64,000 bases of DNA from Labrys sedimenti (GCF_034424805.1 NZ_JAXOUF010000019.1:35355-99354), one strand, 5' to 3'. Shown: positions 1 through 8,615, numbered from the stretch's first letter. Numbers and translations: made by a program. Notes: generated from the sequence alone by a model not told the origin.

Positions 1-1
1 C

Positions 2-58
2 CCTGCCGACCATCTGCCGCAGATCATCTCGACATTCCACGGTAACCGAACGGCCTGA
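2..58 (+). CDS. possible C-terminal tail of an unidentified gene (partial)
   Basis: The first 57 bases can be read as the last 18 codons of a gene entering from the left, ending in TGA just before a strong hairpin. The visible tail contains HLPQIISTFHGN, which I do not recognise. Frame choice rests only on the stop lying immediately upstream of the terminator-like hairpin; another frame stops at TAA slightly earlier, so this is tentative. Confidence 0.3.
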   Translation, partial: PADHLPQIISTFHGNRTA

Positions 59-61
59 AGG

Positions 62-99
62 AGCCCGGCCGCTCGATCGAATGGAGCGACGGCCGGGCT
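62..99 (+). terminator. hairpin terminator at left edge
   Basis: Arms AGCCCGGCCG (62-71) and CGGCCGGGCT (90-99) pair perfectly over 10 bp, with extra partial pairing inside the loop. It is followed by CTTCGCC rather than a long T run, so it may work bidirectionally or with help. Confidence 0.55.
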
Positions 100-404
100 T
101 CGCCAGCAGACTGTGAATACCGCTGGCGATTGCTTCCGCCGGGCGCGACGGAAACAAGGAAGACGGTAGGCCGGCCGCGTCACGGAATGAAGCTTGATCT
201 TGTTAAATGTTGTTTCGTCAACTCGGCGATCGAGGCGAAGTAGGATAGGGGCGTGGCGCCCGCGTATCCCCCTCCTGCCCAAGCGCCCGGCCGATATCGC
301 AGCTACGGGCCCCGTTACCGGTGCCACGACCGGGCCGTCGTCGGTGCGGTAGACGGAAGTGCAATGGGGTCCCTGGCCGAGGCAACGGCTTTTCGACGAT
401 ACGG
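100..404. other. intergenic stretch, nothing recognised
   Basis: Between the edge hairpin and the 3' end of the NRAMP-like gene I see no open frame with a ribosome site, no GGAAC-type promoter and no repeat. Confidence 0.5.
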
Positions 405-1721
405 CTAGTTCAAGAAGACGGACGCGCCCATTCCCGCGGCGCATAGCGCCATGACGCCCGTGGAGAGCCAGCCGAGGCCCCGCAGCCAGCCGCCAATCAC
501 CTGGCTGCCCATGATTTTCTCGTCTGTCGACATCAGCATCATGACGACCATGATCGGAACAGCGACGACGCCGTTCACCACAGCGCTCCAAAAAAGGGCC
601 TGGATCGGGTTGATCGGGGCGAAATTCAAGGCCACGCCAAGCATGGTCGCGATCGCTATCGTGGCATAGAAGGCCTTGGCGTCCTTGGGCTTGCGGGCCA
701 GGCCGGTGGGCCAGCGTAGCGCTTCGCCGAGCCCGTAGGCGGCCGATCCGGCAAGCACCGGCACGGCCAGCAGCCCCGTCCCCACAATGCCGATCACGAA
801 CAGGAGCTCCGCAAATTTGCCTGCCACGGGCTCCAGAGCCTCGGCCGCCTGTGCTGAACTTCCAATGTCGGTGACGTGATGCACATTGAGCGTGGCGGCC
901 GCCGTCACCATGATCGACAGCGCGATGACGTTGGAAACGCCCATGCCCACCAGCGTATCCCATTCAATCCGTTCATCGGCGTCCTTGGCTTGTTCCGGAT
1001 TATCCTTCAAAGGCTCGCGCTTGGGCTTTTCCTTCAGGTCTTCCACTTCCTGCGAGGCCTGCCAGAAGAAGAGATACGGGCTGATGGTGGTGCCGAAGAT
1101 CGCGACAATCGCCATGAGATAGTCGGAGGAAAACTCGATATGCGGTGTAAAAAAACCCTTGGCCAGAGCCGTCCAGTCGATCTTGACGATGAAAAGTGTG
1201 GCGACATAGCTTAGCAGGGCCAGACTGAGCCATTTGAGAATACGGACATATTTCTTGTATTGCAGGAACACTTGCGCGATTGCGCATCCGGCTCCGAAGA
1301 GCACGACATAGATGAGGGCCGGGCCCCCGATGACGAGTTTGACGGCGTCACCCATCGCGCCGATATCGGCCCCGATATTGATGACGTTGGCGGTCACCAG
1401 CAGGCAAACGCCCATATAGACCAGCCAATTGGGATAATATTTGCGCAGATTACCGGCTATGCCTCGTCCCGTGGTCCTGCCGAGACGGGCGCTGATCATC
1501 TGGATGGCACTCATGAGGGGATAGGAAAACAGCAAGGTCCAGCTCACGCCATACGCGAATTGCGCACCCACCTGCGAATAAGTCGCAATTCCACTGGGAT
1601 CGTCGTCGGACGCGCCGGTGATTAGACCCGGGCCGAGAACTTTGAGTATGCGAGGCTTGCTTGGCTCGACAGCCGGGCTGCGTTCAGCTCTTGGATCGAG
1701 GTCCCCCTCTGTCCCGCTCAT
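405..1721 (-). CDS. NRAMP-like metal ion transporter
   Basis: A 438-residue inner-membrane protein with about eleven hydrophobic segments, the NRAMP fold length. The N-terminal signature GPGLITGAS-DDDPSGIAT aligns with the canonical first-helix metal site of NRAMP (DPGN), but reads DPSG. In the sixth helix the canonical MPH motif is replaced by SPY (GTTISPYLFFWQ). Canonical NRAMP proteins import Mn2+ or Fe2+ with protons using the Asp, Asn and Met ligands; loss of the Asn and Met places this protein in a divergent NRAMP-related clade whose substrate cannot be read from sequence (Mg2+ or another ion is possible). A charged loop at about residues 230-250 precedes the next helix. It stands alone; a weak EcfG-type motif lies 126 nt upstream. 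Confidence 0.85.
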   Translation of the reverse strand: MSGTEGDLDPRAERSPAVEPSKPRILKVLGPGLITGASDDDPSGIATYSQVGAQFAYGVSWTLLFSYPLMSAIQMISARLGRTTGRGIAGNLRKYYPNWLVYMGVCLLVTANVINIGADIGAMGDAVKLVIGGPALIYVVLFGAGCAIAQVFLQYKKYVRILKWLSLALLSYVATLFIVKIDWTALAKGFFTPHIEFSSDYLMAIVAIFGTTISPYLFFWQASQEVEDLKEKPKREPLKDNPEQAKDADERIEWDTLVGMGVSNVIALSIMVTAAATLNVHHVTDIGSSAQAAEALEPVAGKFAELLFVIGIVGTGLLAVPVLAGSAAYGLGEALRWPTGLARKPKDAKAFYATIAIATMLGVALNFAPINPIQALFWSAVVNGVVAVPIMVVMMLMSTDEKIMGSQVIGGWLRGLGWLSTGVMALCAAGMGASVFLN

Positions 1722-1846
1722 TGTTTCGCCTTGCTGCTGAATGTTCTTGTTGTTGCTCTGGCAGTGTCGGGCGCCGATATGGAAGGCTGCACGTCAACCC
1801 GGCGCTGGATCGATATGGCGCGATCCCATCGCTATGCCAGCCTATG

Positions 1847-1871
1847 AACTCGCTCCGAGGCCTTCGGTTCC
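1847..1871 (-). promoter_or_regulatory. EcfG-type promoter motif, toward the NRAMP-like gene
   Basis: On the minus strand: GGAAC, 16 nt, AGTT. The -10 element lies 126 nt from the NRAMP-like start, a long leader, so this copy is less certain than most. Confidence 0.4.
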
Positions 1872-1937
1872 GCCAGCGGCCCCGTCCGTTCCTGCAACGG
1901 CCCGCCGATGGGGAGGCTGGCGGCAGTATTTTTGCGT

Positions 1938-1962
1938 GGAACGCATTGCAGGCATCGCAGTT
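1938..1962 (+). promoter_or_regulatory. EcfG-type promoter motif, DUF892 gene
   Basis: GGAAC at 1938-1942, 16 nt, AGTT at 1959-1962; the start codon of the DUF892 gene is 46 nt downstream. Confidence 0.65.
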
Positions 1963-2008
1963 CTGGTCGGTGCCGCGCGGTCGGCTCGGATTGCCTCAGG
2001 AGGAACCA

Positions 2009-2494
2009 ATGGCAAAGGAATTGCAGGACCTGTTCGTCGAGACGCTGAAGGACATCTACTATGCTGAAAAGCAGATCTTGCGCGCTTTGCCCAAGATGGC
2101 GCGGGAGGCCCAGACGCCGGAGCTGAAGAAGGCCTTCGAGACCCATCGGGAGGAAACCGAGGGACATGTCGATCGTCTGCAGGATATTTTCGAGCAACTC
2201 GGAAAGCCTGCACGGGGAAAAACCTGTGATGCGATCCTCGGCATTATCGACGAAGGCAAGGAGGTTATGGAGGAGTTCAAAGGCGCTCCGGCGCTGGACG
2301 CCGGTCTCACCGCAGCTGCGCAAGCCGTCGAACATTATGAGATCTCGCGCTATGGCACGCTGAAGACCTGGGCCCAGCAGTTGGGCATGCAGGATATTGC
2401 AAAACTCCTCGATCAGACGCTCCAGGAAGAGATCAAGACCGATCAGCTTCTCACCAAGCTCTCGCTGGCAGGCGTCAACAAGAAGGCCGCCTGA
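2009..2494 (+). CDS. DUF892 (YciE/YciF-type) ferritin-like stress protein
   Basis: A 161-residue helical protein starting MAKELQDLF and containing IYYAEKQILRALPKM, the hallmark opening of the DUF892 family, which folds as a four-helix ferritin-like bundle. Glu and His residues expected for a di-iron centre recur (AEKQ, THREETEGH, AVEHYE, QEEIKTD). Family members are linked to oxidative, osmotic and stationary-phase stress; no reaction is proven. The frame stays open upstream, but AGGAGG at 1998-2003 sets the ATG at 2009 as the start. An EcfG-type promoter precedes it. Length is normal for the family. Confidence 0.9.
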   Translation: MAKELQDLFVETLKDIYYAEKQILRALPKMAREAQTPELKKAFETHREETEGHVDRLQDIFEQLGKPARGKTCDAILGIIDEGKEVMEEFKGAPALDAGLTAAAQAVEHYEISRYGTLKTWAQQLGMQDIAKLLDQTLQEEIKTDQLLTKLSLAGVNKKAA

Positions 2495-2532
2495 TCGGCA
2501 AACCGGTTGCGCTTGCACGATGCAGCTTCATG

Positions 2533-2555
2533 GGCGCCGGCCTCAGGCCGGAGCC
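2533..2555 (+). terminator. weak hairpin after the DUF892 gene
   Basis: GGC-g-CCGGC with loop CTCAG and GCCGG-a-GCC forms a GC-rich hairpin 39 nt after the stop; no T tract follows. Confidence 0.35.
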
Positions 2556-2655
2556 TCGTTGCTGAGTTGAGCATCGCCCTCGATGCTGATGACGGCTCCA
2601 ATATCTCATCGCCGGTTTCCGCTAGGAACAGGGCGGTCGCTCTCGCCTATCGGAG

Positions 2656-2904
2656 CTAGATCTGAGACTGCGAGACCTGGGTTTCGATCCGAGCCCGGAT
2701 TTGCTCGGCACTGCCATGGACGACCACGAAGTGCTCCCTGTCGAAGTACAGAGTCGAACTGTCGCACTCATTGCCTTCGATATAGCAGATGCGGGTCACA
2801 TTCACTTCGATCGGGTGTCGATCGAAACTTCGTTCGAATGTGCAGAATATCGGGATTGAGGCCTCCGCCCCTTCAGGGCCAGTCGTCTCCTGCACCGTGT
2901 CCAT
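2656..2904 (-). CDS. small hypothetical protein, paralogue of the 3098-3316 gene
   Basis: An 82-residue protein whose core IFC-FERSFDRH-IEVNV-I-Y-EGN matches the neighbouring gene at 3098-3316 almost residue for residue, so the two are tandem duplicates. Function unknown; no membrane segment. The start is uncertain. The paralogue starts with GTG right before KPIF, while the matching position here reads ATC and a GGAGG-like site still precedes it, so translation probably begins at the ATG at 2904 or the one at 2913, adding about 15 residues (MDTVQETTG). It ends with a basic/polar tail. Confidence 0.6.
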   Translation of the reverse strand: MDTVQETTGPEGAEASIPIFCTFERSFDRHPIEVNVTRICYIEGNECDSSTLYFDREHFVVVHGSAEQIRARIETQVSQSQI

Positions 2905-3003
2905 TCCTACCATCCCACACAAAAGCGAGCGCAACGATGGCTCTTCCAGTGCGGAAATTTAGCAATGGTGTTTTCGGGATCAAGATCGCCTGAAACTCCA
3001 CGG

Positions 3004-3044
3004 TTAAAAAATTGCCCGCTGTGCACAGGGCAGCGAGCGGGCAA
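3004..3044 (-). terminator. Rho-independent terminator of the 3098-3316 gene
   Basis: On the minus strand, arms at 3036-3044 and 3012-3020 (TTGCCCGCT / AGCGGGCAA) form a 9-bp hairpin followed directly by TTTTTTA (3010-3004). A textbook terminator. Confidence 0.8.
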
Positions 3045-3097
3045 ATGGGAGCGGGGGACTCATGCGGGCTTCTTGCCGGCGGTATCGTTCCTTGTTT

Positions 3098-3316
3098 TCA
3101 GGCCGCGACATCCGCCGACGGAGTTCTCGACGCGCATGTTTCGATGTGCCTGCGGGTCTCCGTGAGGGTACCCCTGACGACCACGAATTCGTCTCTCCTG
3201 AAATACATGGTGGTCGTGCCGTCGTCATTGCCTTCCAGATACAGGATGAGATTCACGTTCACCTCAATCTGGTGGCGATCGAAGCTGCGTTCGAAAATGC
3301 AGAAAATCGGTTTCAC
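3098..3316 (-). CDS. small hypothetical protein (tandem paralogue)
   Basis: A 72-residue soluble protein sharing the FERSFDRH and IEVNV blocks with the 2656-2904 gene. It starts at GTG 3316 behind AAGGAG with good spacing and ends before a strong terminator, so it is a single-gene transcript. I do not recognise a named domain. Alternating hydrophobic and polar residues (ILYLEGN, TTMYF, EFVVV) suggest a small beta-rich fold. Its upstream promoter is not obvious; an EcfG-type motif lies farther upstream (3493-3517), separated by a terminator-like hairpin. Confidence 0.7.
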   Translation of the reverse strand: MKPIFCIFERSFDRHQIEVNVNLILYLEGNDDGTTTMYFRRDEFVVVRGTLTETRRHIETCASRTPSADVAA

Positions 3317-3427
3317 CGGTCCTGCTCCTTTTGGGTTAGCAGGCCCTGTACTAGGACCGTGGGCCCGATGCCCACTGCATGTCGCTTCTCGCGTTCGCGA
3401 GCGCCCTCTGCGCTTTCTCCTCTTGGA

Positions 3428-3487
3428 AAAGAATAGCCCGCCTGCCTATCAGGCAGCGGGCGAGTTGGGCTGTCTAAAGTCGACAAG
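3428..3487 (-). ncRNA. candidate small RNA of about 60 nt
   Basis: An EcfG-type promoter motif (3493-3517) is followed on the minus strand by about 25 nt of leader and then a hairpin (3461-3436; arms GCCCGCTGCCT and AGGCAGGCGGGC with one bulge) ending in TATTCTTTTCC. Promoter plus terminator with no frame between predicts a short non-coding transcript. No family is recognised. Confidence 0.4.
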
Positions 3488-3492
3488 GAGTC

Positions 3493-3517
3493 AACCGATG
3501 AGCGCAGGGATAGTTCC
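3493..3517 (-). promoter_or_regulatory. EcfG-type promoter motif, candidate small RNA
   Basis: Minus strand: GGAAC (3517-3513), 16 nt, GGTT (3496-3493). No start codon with a ribosome site follows before the hairpin at 3436-3461. Confidence 0.45.
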
Positions 3518-3682
3518 TGACGTTCGTCTCGCTCATTGTAACCCTTGCTCGGAGATGCCTTCTTCATCCCCAAAAGCCCCGCCGCCGTCTGGAGCAGATT
3601 TCTGGGCCTGTTTGGTCACGCCCGAAAATGGCAGGCGGTGGCGGTCGAAGTGATCTGGGGACGATAGGGCCCGCCCGTTGTG

Positions 3683-3916
3683 CTACCTCTCCGCCTGCAG
3701 CGCCGTTCTGCCGGCCTCGGTGATCTCCCAGTAATTGGCCGATGGCCGGGGTTTGATGGCTACGAAGCCCAGGATGCGCAGGCGCCAAAGGGTCCGCTGC
3801 GACCGAACGCCTTCGGGCATTTGTCCGATCGGCACGCCCCCAGGCGTCATCGTGACTTCGACACCCGCCTCGAGCGCGGCCAGTGCACGGATCTGGGCAG
3901 GGGATAGCTTCGCCAT
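3683..3916 (-). CDS. small hypothetical, winged-helix-like
   Basis: A 77-residue protein beginning MAKLSPAQIRALAAL and ending YWEITEAGRTAL. The order of helix, helix, then TLWRLRILGFV...YWEITEAGR resembles the C-terminal part of small winged-helix DNA-binding proteins, where 'ITEAGR' closes the wing strand. No other domain fits in this length. An in-frame ATG eight codons upstream (3940) is possible; neither has a strong ribosome site. Not in an operon. Confidence 0.55.
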   Translation of the reverse strand: MAKLSPAQIRALAALEAGVEVTMTPGGVPIGQMPEGVRSQRTLWRLRILGFVAIKPRPSANYWEITEAGRTALQAER

Positions 3917-4071
3917 CTGAGCATCGCCGTGCTGGCACATGAGCGCCGATCCAAGCCCTCGGGATGCAGCCTCGATAGGCTTGAGACGTGCATCCTACAT
4001 GAGATCGGGGCGATGTGGGAGGAATTGCCTCCCGGCTGCGTTGGGGGCGCTGCTGGCTCCGTCGAGATACA

Positions 4072-5880
4072 CTATGCCGACGGCCCCTTCGGCGTTTCAA
4101 GCGTCCAAATCGTAGTCCAGGCGCCGAGCGTTGCGCCCTCCCATTGACCTTCCGTCCAGACCGGCTGGCCCTCTATGGCTGTCTCCACCGGTTTCGGCGT
4201 GTCGCTGAGGTTGAGAGCGAGGCGGAGTACCGCTTTGCTCGTGCTGCGCCAATCGACGCAGACGATCCCATTCTCGCCGACCTTGTATCGACCGGCCTGC
4301 AGGAAGGTCGGCATGAGCGGCACGATCTTCATGGCTCGAACCGATAGGATCCGCCGGTACCAGTCCAGCATTTCTGCATGCAGAGACCTCTCCCGCTCCA
4401 GCCACAGCAATTTGGCCGAGCGGAAGGTCTGTTCACTGACGGGATCGGGGATGGCTTCGCGCGCCTGCGGATCGGCATAATCGGGAAAGCGCGAAAATTC
4501 CTCGCGCCGTCCCTTGCGCACGGCATCGGCCAGCTCGCCCTCCACGTCGCAGAAGAATGTGAAAGGCGTAGAGGCGGCCCACTCCTCACCCTGGAACACC
4601 ATGGGAATTTGCGGGGCCAGGAGATAGGCCGCCGCAGCGGCCCGGACGGCCTGGAGCGGATGATGGTGATGGATACGGTCTCCCAAAGCGCGATTGCCGA
4701 TCTGGTCATGGTTCTGCAGGAAGACGACGAAGGCATCCGGCGGCAAATGAGCCGAGGGTTGCCCGCGGCTGCTGCCGCGATAGGCCATCGTCTCGCCCTG
4801 GAAGGCAAAGCCCTGCGCCAAGGCGCGGCCGAGCAATTCAGGCCGGTGGGCATAATCCCGGTAATATCCGGCATCCTCGCCGGTTACGGCCACATGCAGG
4901 GCGTGATGGACATCGTCATTCCATTGCGCGGTGAAAGCCGGTGTTCCATCCGCTTGCCGGGCGAGCCATTCGGCGCTGTTTTCCTCGTTCTCCAGCACGA
5001 GATGGACAGGGCGATCGTCGATAACGGCGCCGACCGCGGCGCGGATCTCGGCAAGGAGATGGCGTTCCCCAGCGTCGCGTATCTCGTGCACGGCATCGAA
5101 ACGCAATCCATCGAGGCGGAACTCCTTCAGCCAATAGAGCACGTTCTCGGTGGTGAAGGCCCGGATTTCCGCCGATCCCTCGTCATCATAGTTGACGGCG
5201 GGACCCCATGGCGTCCGGTGGCGTTCGGTAAAGACGGGAGCATAGAGCGGCAGATAATTACCCTCGGCGCCATAGTGATTATAGACGACATCGAGCAGCA
5301 CCGAGAGGCCGAGGCCATGCGCTTCGTCGATGAAGGCCTTCAGTTGCTCCGGCCGGCCATAGGCTGCGTCCGGCGCGAAGGGAAGGACGCCGTCATAGCC
5401 CCAGTTGCGTTTGCCTGGAAAATCGGCCACCGGCATGAGCTGGATGGCGGTCACTCCCAGCTCCTTGAGATAGCCGAGCCGCCGCGCCGCGCCGGCGAAG
5501 GTTCCTTCCGGCGTGAAGGTCCCGATATGAAGTTCGTAAAGCACCGTTTCGTGCCAGGCGCGTCCCTGCCAGTCCGTGTTGCGCCAGCGATAGGCGGCCG
5601 GGTCGACCAGCTCGCTCGGACCATGGACGTCCTCGGGCTGGAAGCGGCTGGCTGGATCCGGCACCCCCATGCCGTCCTCCAACACGAAGCGATATCGAGC
5701 TCCAAAGTCGGCGGCCACCGGCAGGCAATGCCAGCCGCCGTGGTCCTGCATCGAATAGGTTTTCTGTCCTAACTGCAAGCCGACCCGGCGCTGCCTGGGC
5801 GCCCAAAGGCGAAACAACACCTTGCCGTCGCGCAGAACGGGGCCGAAGCGTGGTTCGTAGCGGGCTGGCGGCATGATCAT
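4072..5880 (-). CDS. treZ: malto-oligosyltrehalose trehalohydrolase
   Basis: A 602-residue GH13 enzyme that hydrolyses the terminal maltooligosyl trehalose made by TreY, releasing free trehalose in the cytoplasm. It has an N-terminal CBM48-like beta domain (about 8-100), then the (beta/alpha)8 barrel: VVYNHYG (199-205), RLDGLRFDAVHEI with the nucleophile Asp262, LVLENEEN with the acid/base Glu297, and FLQNHDQIGN with the third carboxylate. Length matches the family. Its ATG overlaps the TreY stop as ATGA, so the two are translationally coupled; this fixes the start although the frame is open farther upstream. Trehalose made this way from glycogen-like glucan protects against desiccation and osmotic stress. 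No treX debranching gene is nearby. Confidence 0.95.
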   Translation of the reverse strand: MIMPPARYEPRFGPVLRDGKVLFRLWAPRQRRVGLQLGQKTYSMQDHGGWHCLPVAADFGARYRFVLEDGMGVPDPASRFQPEDVHGPSELVDPAAYRWRNTDWQGRAWHETVLYELHIGTFTPEGTFAGAARRLGYLKELGVTAIQLMPVADFPGKRNWGYDGVLPFAPDAAYGRPEQLKAFIDEAHGLGLSVLLDVVYNHYGAEGNYLPLYAPVFTERHRTPWGPAVNYDDEGSAEIRAFTTENVLYWLKEFRLDGLRFDAVHEIRDAGERHLLAEIRAAVGAVIDDRPVHLVLENEENSAEWLARQADGTPAFTAQWNDDVHHALHVAVTGEDAGYYRDYAHRPELLGRALAQGFAFQGETMAYRGSSRGQPSAHLPPDAFVVFLQNHDQIGNRALGDRIHHHHPLQAVRAAAAAYLLAPQIPMVFQGEEWAASTPFTFFCDVEGELADAVRKGRREEFSRFPDYADPQAREAIPDPVSEQTFRSAKLLWLERERSLHAEMLDWYRRILSVRAMKIVPLMPTFLQAGRYKVGENGIVCVDWRSTSKAVLRLALNLSDTPKPVETAIEGQPVWTEGQWEGATLGAWTTIWTLETPKGPSA

Positions 5881-8588
5881 GGCTGCGAGTGCCGGATTGC
5901 GGGCGGTGTCTGCGGCACCAGGACGGCGGCGGGCAGCTCTGCCAGCAAGATCGCAAGATCGATGCCTTCCTTGCCGGGGGTGATCTGGCGTCCGGACAGG
6001 ATATCGGCATAGACGGGGCAATGATGGGCGAGGGGTAGAAAGCCATCGATGGGACCGCGGCCGGGAAACCGGGCGGCCACGACGACCAGGGCGCAGTCGC
6101 CATGCTGCCGCGCGAAGGCGATGAAGCGATCGCTTGCCATCTCGATCGGCCGATAGTCTCCTGCGGCAAACAAGGCTTCGTGCCGGCGGCGCAACTCGAG
6201 CAGCTTGGCGATGGCGGCCAATTTGGCGCTCCCGTCGAGAAGGGTGTCTCGCGCGATTGGCCGAGACTTGTCCAGGCTCTCTTTGCGCCAGGCCCAGTCG
6301 ACGGGGCGGCGGTTGTCCGGATCGACCAGGCTGAAATCGTAGGCCTCGGCGCCCTGGTAGATATCGGGCACGCCGGGAACGGTGAATTTCAGCACGGTTT
6401 GCGTAAGGCTGTTGGCCGCACCGAGTTCGATGATGCGCTTTTCGAAACCGATGAAATCGGCAAGGAATTCCCGATTTGCGAAAGCGGCCGCAATCGAGTC
6501 GTGCAGGGATTTTTCGTAGCTCTCGTCGGGGGCGGGCCAATTGGTGTGAACCTTGGCCTCGCGTGCCGATTTGAGCATGGCCAGCTGGATGCGTTCCCGG
6601 AACCGCTCCAACGGCTCGAGGTCGGCAGGTACGAGGTCCGTGGGCCAGGCGCCGACGAGCAACTGGAAGAACAGGAAGAGGTCGTTGCCATCAGGCCCGG
6701 CCTCACTTCCCCCCAGCATGGCACGCCAGCGGGCGGTGGCCTCGGCGAAGTCCGTGGGGATCTCGCTGAGAACGGCAAGGCGTGCGCGGCAATCTTCGCC
6801 GCGTTTGGTGTCATGCGTCGACGTCGCAAGCAGGGCGCCTGCATGGCGGGCGAGATTGGCGGCATGGAAAGCCTCGACGCCTGCGCCGAGACGGCCGGGA
6901 TGACCGCCGACCTCGTTGGCGGCAATGAAGCGGTTGTAGCGATAGAAGGCGGTATCCTCGACCCCCTTGGCCATGATCGGCCCGGTATATTGCTGGAACC
7001 GCATGGCAAAACGCAGGACGTCCTGCCGGCTGAAGCCGCTGCCGGGCCGTGCGACGGCTTTGCCGCTGAGCAGCGAAAACAGGAAGTCGAACACCGAATG
7101 GTCTATCCCACGCCCTGAGCGCCGGGCCTGGGTGAAGGCCGTTTCGAGCTCCTGGATGTCGGCAGGGCTGGCACCCTCCGTAGAGACATAGGTTCGATAG
7201 ACCCGAAACCCGGCGACGATTTCCCTAAGGGCACGCTGCAGGACATTGCGGGTAAAATCGGCGGTGCGCGGATTGGAGCGCGCGATGCGGGCTGCTTCGC
7301 GAGCCAGTCCGCCGAGCTCGCCGGCCATTTCGTCTTCCATGATGGCCAGCTTGCACTCGCGGCTGATCGCCTTGAAGCTGCGCCGCTCGCCGGAAAAGCG
7401 GCGATAGAGTTCATCGAGCTGTGCCTGGCCGTTCGGGTCGACCAGCAGATTGGTGAGGAGGTTGGCGAATTCGTAGCCGGTCGTACCGTCGGCGTGCCAA
7501 TCCTCGCGTAGTTCCTCGCTTTCTGCGAGGATCTTCTCGACGACCAGGTAGATTGGCCGCGGCGCTTTTTTGCGCAAGCGCCGGCAATATGTCTTCGGAT
7601 CCAGCAGGCCATCGATATGGTCGATGCGCAATCCGTCCAGCACACCCTCGGCGATCAACTCGAAGACTAGGCGATGGGCGTGGTCGAACAACTCCTCATG
7701 TTCGATGCGCAAGCCGGCAAGATCGCTGATATTGAAGAAGCGGCGGTAATTGATATCGTCGGCGGCCACACGGAAATGGGCTACGCGCCAATGCTGGTCG
7801 GCGATCAGCCGGTCGAGCCGTTTCCAGCTTTCCAGCTCTCCGGCCATGCCGGCGAAATGCGCCAGACGCTCCGCGACGGCCTGCGCCACCTCTGGCTCTG
7901 CTGCGACCAAAGCGGCGAGATCGGCCTTGAGTTGTCCGGCCCTGCGCTGTTCATGCGGGTGGAACCCTTCCAGATGGGAGAAGGCATCGCTCAGTTTTTC
8001 GAGCTCGGCGTGGTCGCTCCCAAGGACGCGGCCATAATGTCCGGGATGGATGGGAAGCTTGTGGGCGCCGTGAGCCCAGATGGCGATCTCCCCGGCCGCG
8101 GCATCGAAGCATAGCTCAAGACCGCCGCCGGCAAGCACTGCGCCGTACTGGTCGCCGAGAACGGGGACCAGTACCTTGCCCCTGAGATGCGAAGGCTCGG
8201 GCTGCCAGTCGATGTCGAACCAGCCGGCATAGGCCGACTCCTGGCCCCATTCGAGCACGTCGAGCCAATAGGGATTGTCGGCACCGTTAACGCCCATATG
8301 GTTGGGGACGAAATCGAGGATCAGGCCCAGGCCGTTGGCACGTAGGGCCCGCGTCATCAGATCGAAATCCTCCTTCGTCCCGAGATCAGGATTGAGGGCC
8401 GAGTGATCGACGATATCGTAGCCATGGCTGCTCCCCGGCCTCGCTTTCAGGAACGGGGAGGCATAGACGTGGCTCACGCCCAATTGGGCGAGATAGGCGG
8501 CTATGGCTTCGACCGCAGCAAAATTGAAGCAGGCGTTCAGTTGCAAACGATAGGTCGCCCGCGGCGGCGGGCAATCGGCCTTTGACAT
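5877..8588 (-). CDS. treY: malto-oligosyltrehalose synthase
   Basis: A 903-residue GH13 family 26 enzyme that converts the reducing-end alpha-1,4 bond of a maltodextrin into the alpha,alpha-1,1 bond of trehalose by intramolecular transglucosylation. The opening ATYRLQLN and HVYASPFLKARPGSSHGYDIVDH are diagnostic for TreY. The barrel motifs are FVPNHMGV, LRIDHIDGLLDP (nucleophile Asp), YLVVEKIL (acid/base Glu) and STHDTKRGED. Length is usual. The frame runs 21 codons farther upstream, but the ATG at 8588 (MSKADCPPP) directly precedes the conserved start, with a GGGA-type site nearby. It forms a two-gene operon with treZ. No EcfG-type motif was seen in the 130 bases upstream. Confidence 0.95.
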   Translation of the reverse strand: MSKADCPPPRATYRLQLNACFNFAAVEAIAAYLAQLGVSHVYASPFLKARPGSSHGYDIVDHSALNPDLGTKEDFDLMTRALRANGLGLILDFVPNHMGVNGADNPYWLDVLEWGQESAYAGWFDIDWQPEPSHLRGKVLVPVLGDQYGAVLAGGGLELCFDAAAGEIAIWAHGAHKLPIHPGHYGRVLGSDHAELEKLSDAFSHLEGFHPHEQRRAGQLKADLAALVAAEPEVAQAVAERLAHFAGMAGELESWKRLDRLIADQHWRVAHFRVAADDINYRRFFNISDLAGLRIEHEELFDHAHRLVFELIAEGVLDGLRIDHIDGLLDPKTYCRRLRKKAPRPIYLVVEKILAESEELREDWHADGTTGYEFANLLTNLLVDPNGQAQLDELYRRFSGERRSFKAISRECKLAIMEDEMAGELGGLAREAARIARSNPRTADFTRNVLQRALREIVAGFRVYRTYVSTEGASPADIQELETAFTQARRSGRGIDHSVFDFLFSLLSGKAVARPGSGFSRQDVLRFAMRFQQYTGPIMAKGVEDTAFYRYNRFIAANEVGGHPGRLGAGVEAFHAANLARHAGALLATSTHDTKRGEDCRARLAVLSEIPTDFAEATARWRAMLGGSEAGPDGNDLFLFFQLLVGAWPTDLVPADLEPLERFRERIQLAMLKSAREAKVHTNWPAPDESYEKSLHDSIAAAFANREFLADFIGFEKRIIELGAANSLTQTVLKFTVPGVPDIYQGAEAYDFSLVDPDNRRPVDWAWRKESLDKSRPIARDTLLDGSAKLAAIAKLLELRRRHEALFAAGDYRPIEMASDRFIAFARQHGDCALVVVAARFPGRGPIDGFLPLAHHCPVYADILSGRQITPGKEGIDLAILLAELPAAVLVPQTPPAIRHSQP

Positions 8589-8615
8589 GGAGCATTCCCG
8601 ATCGCGTCGTTTCCT

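Larger units (their letters stand above)
3317..3682. other. intergenic stretch with a candidate small RNA
   Basis: No convincing coding frame. It contains a minus-strand promoter motif and hairpin, described separately; the rest (3518-3682) shows nothing I can name. Confidence 0.5.

Noticed and set aside
4378..5772. Long plus-strand frame opposite treZ
   Set aside because: It is the antisense shadow of a conserved GH13 gene in high-GC DNA, with no ribosome site.
5881..6540. Upstream extension of the treZ reading frame
   Set aside because: It runs inside treY in another frame; the ATGA overlap at 5880 is the natural start and the extra residues have no family match.
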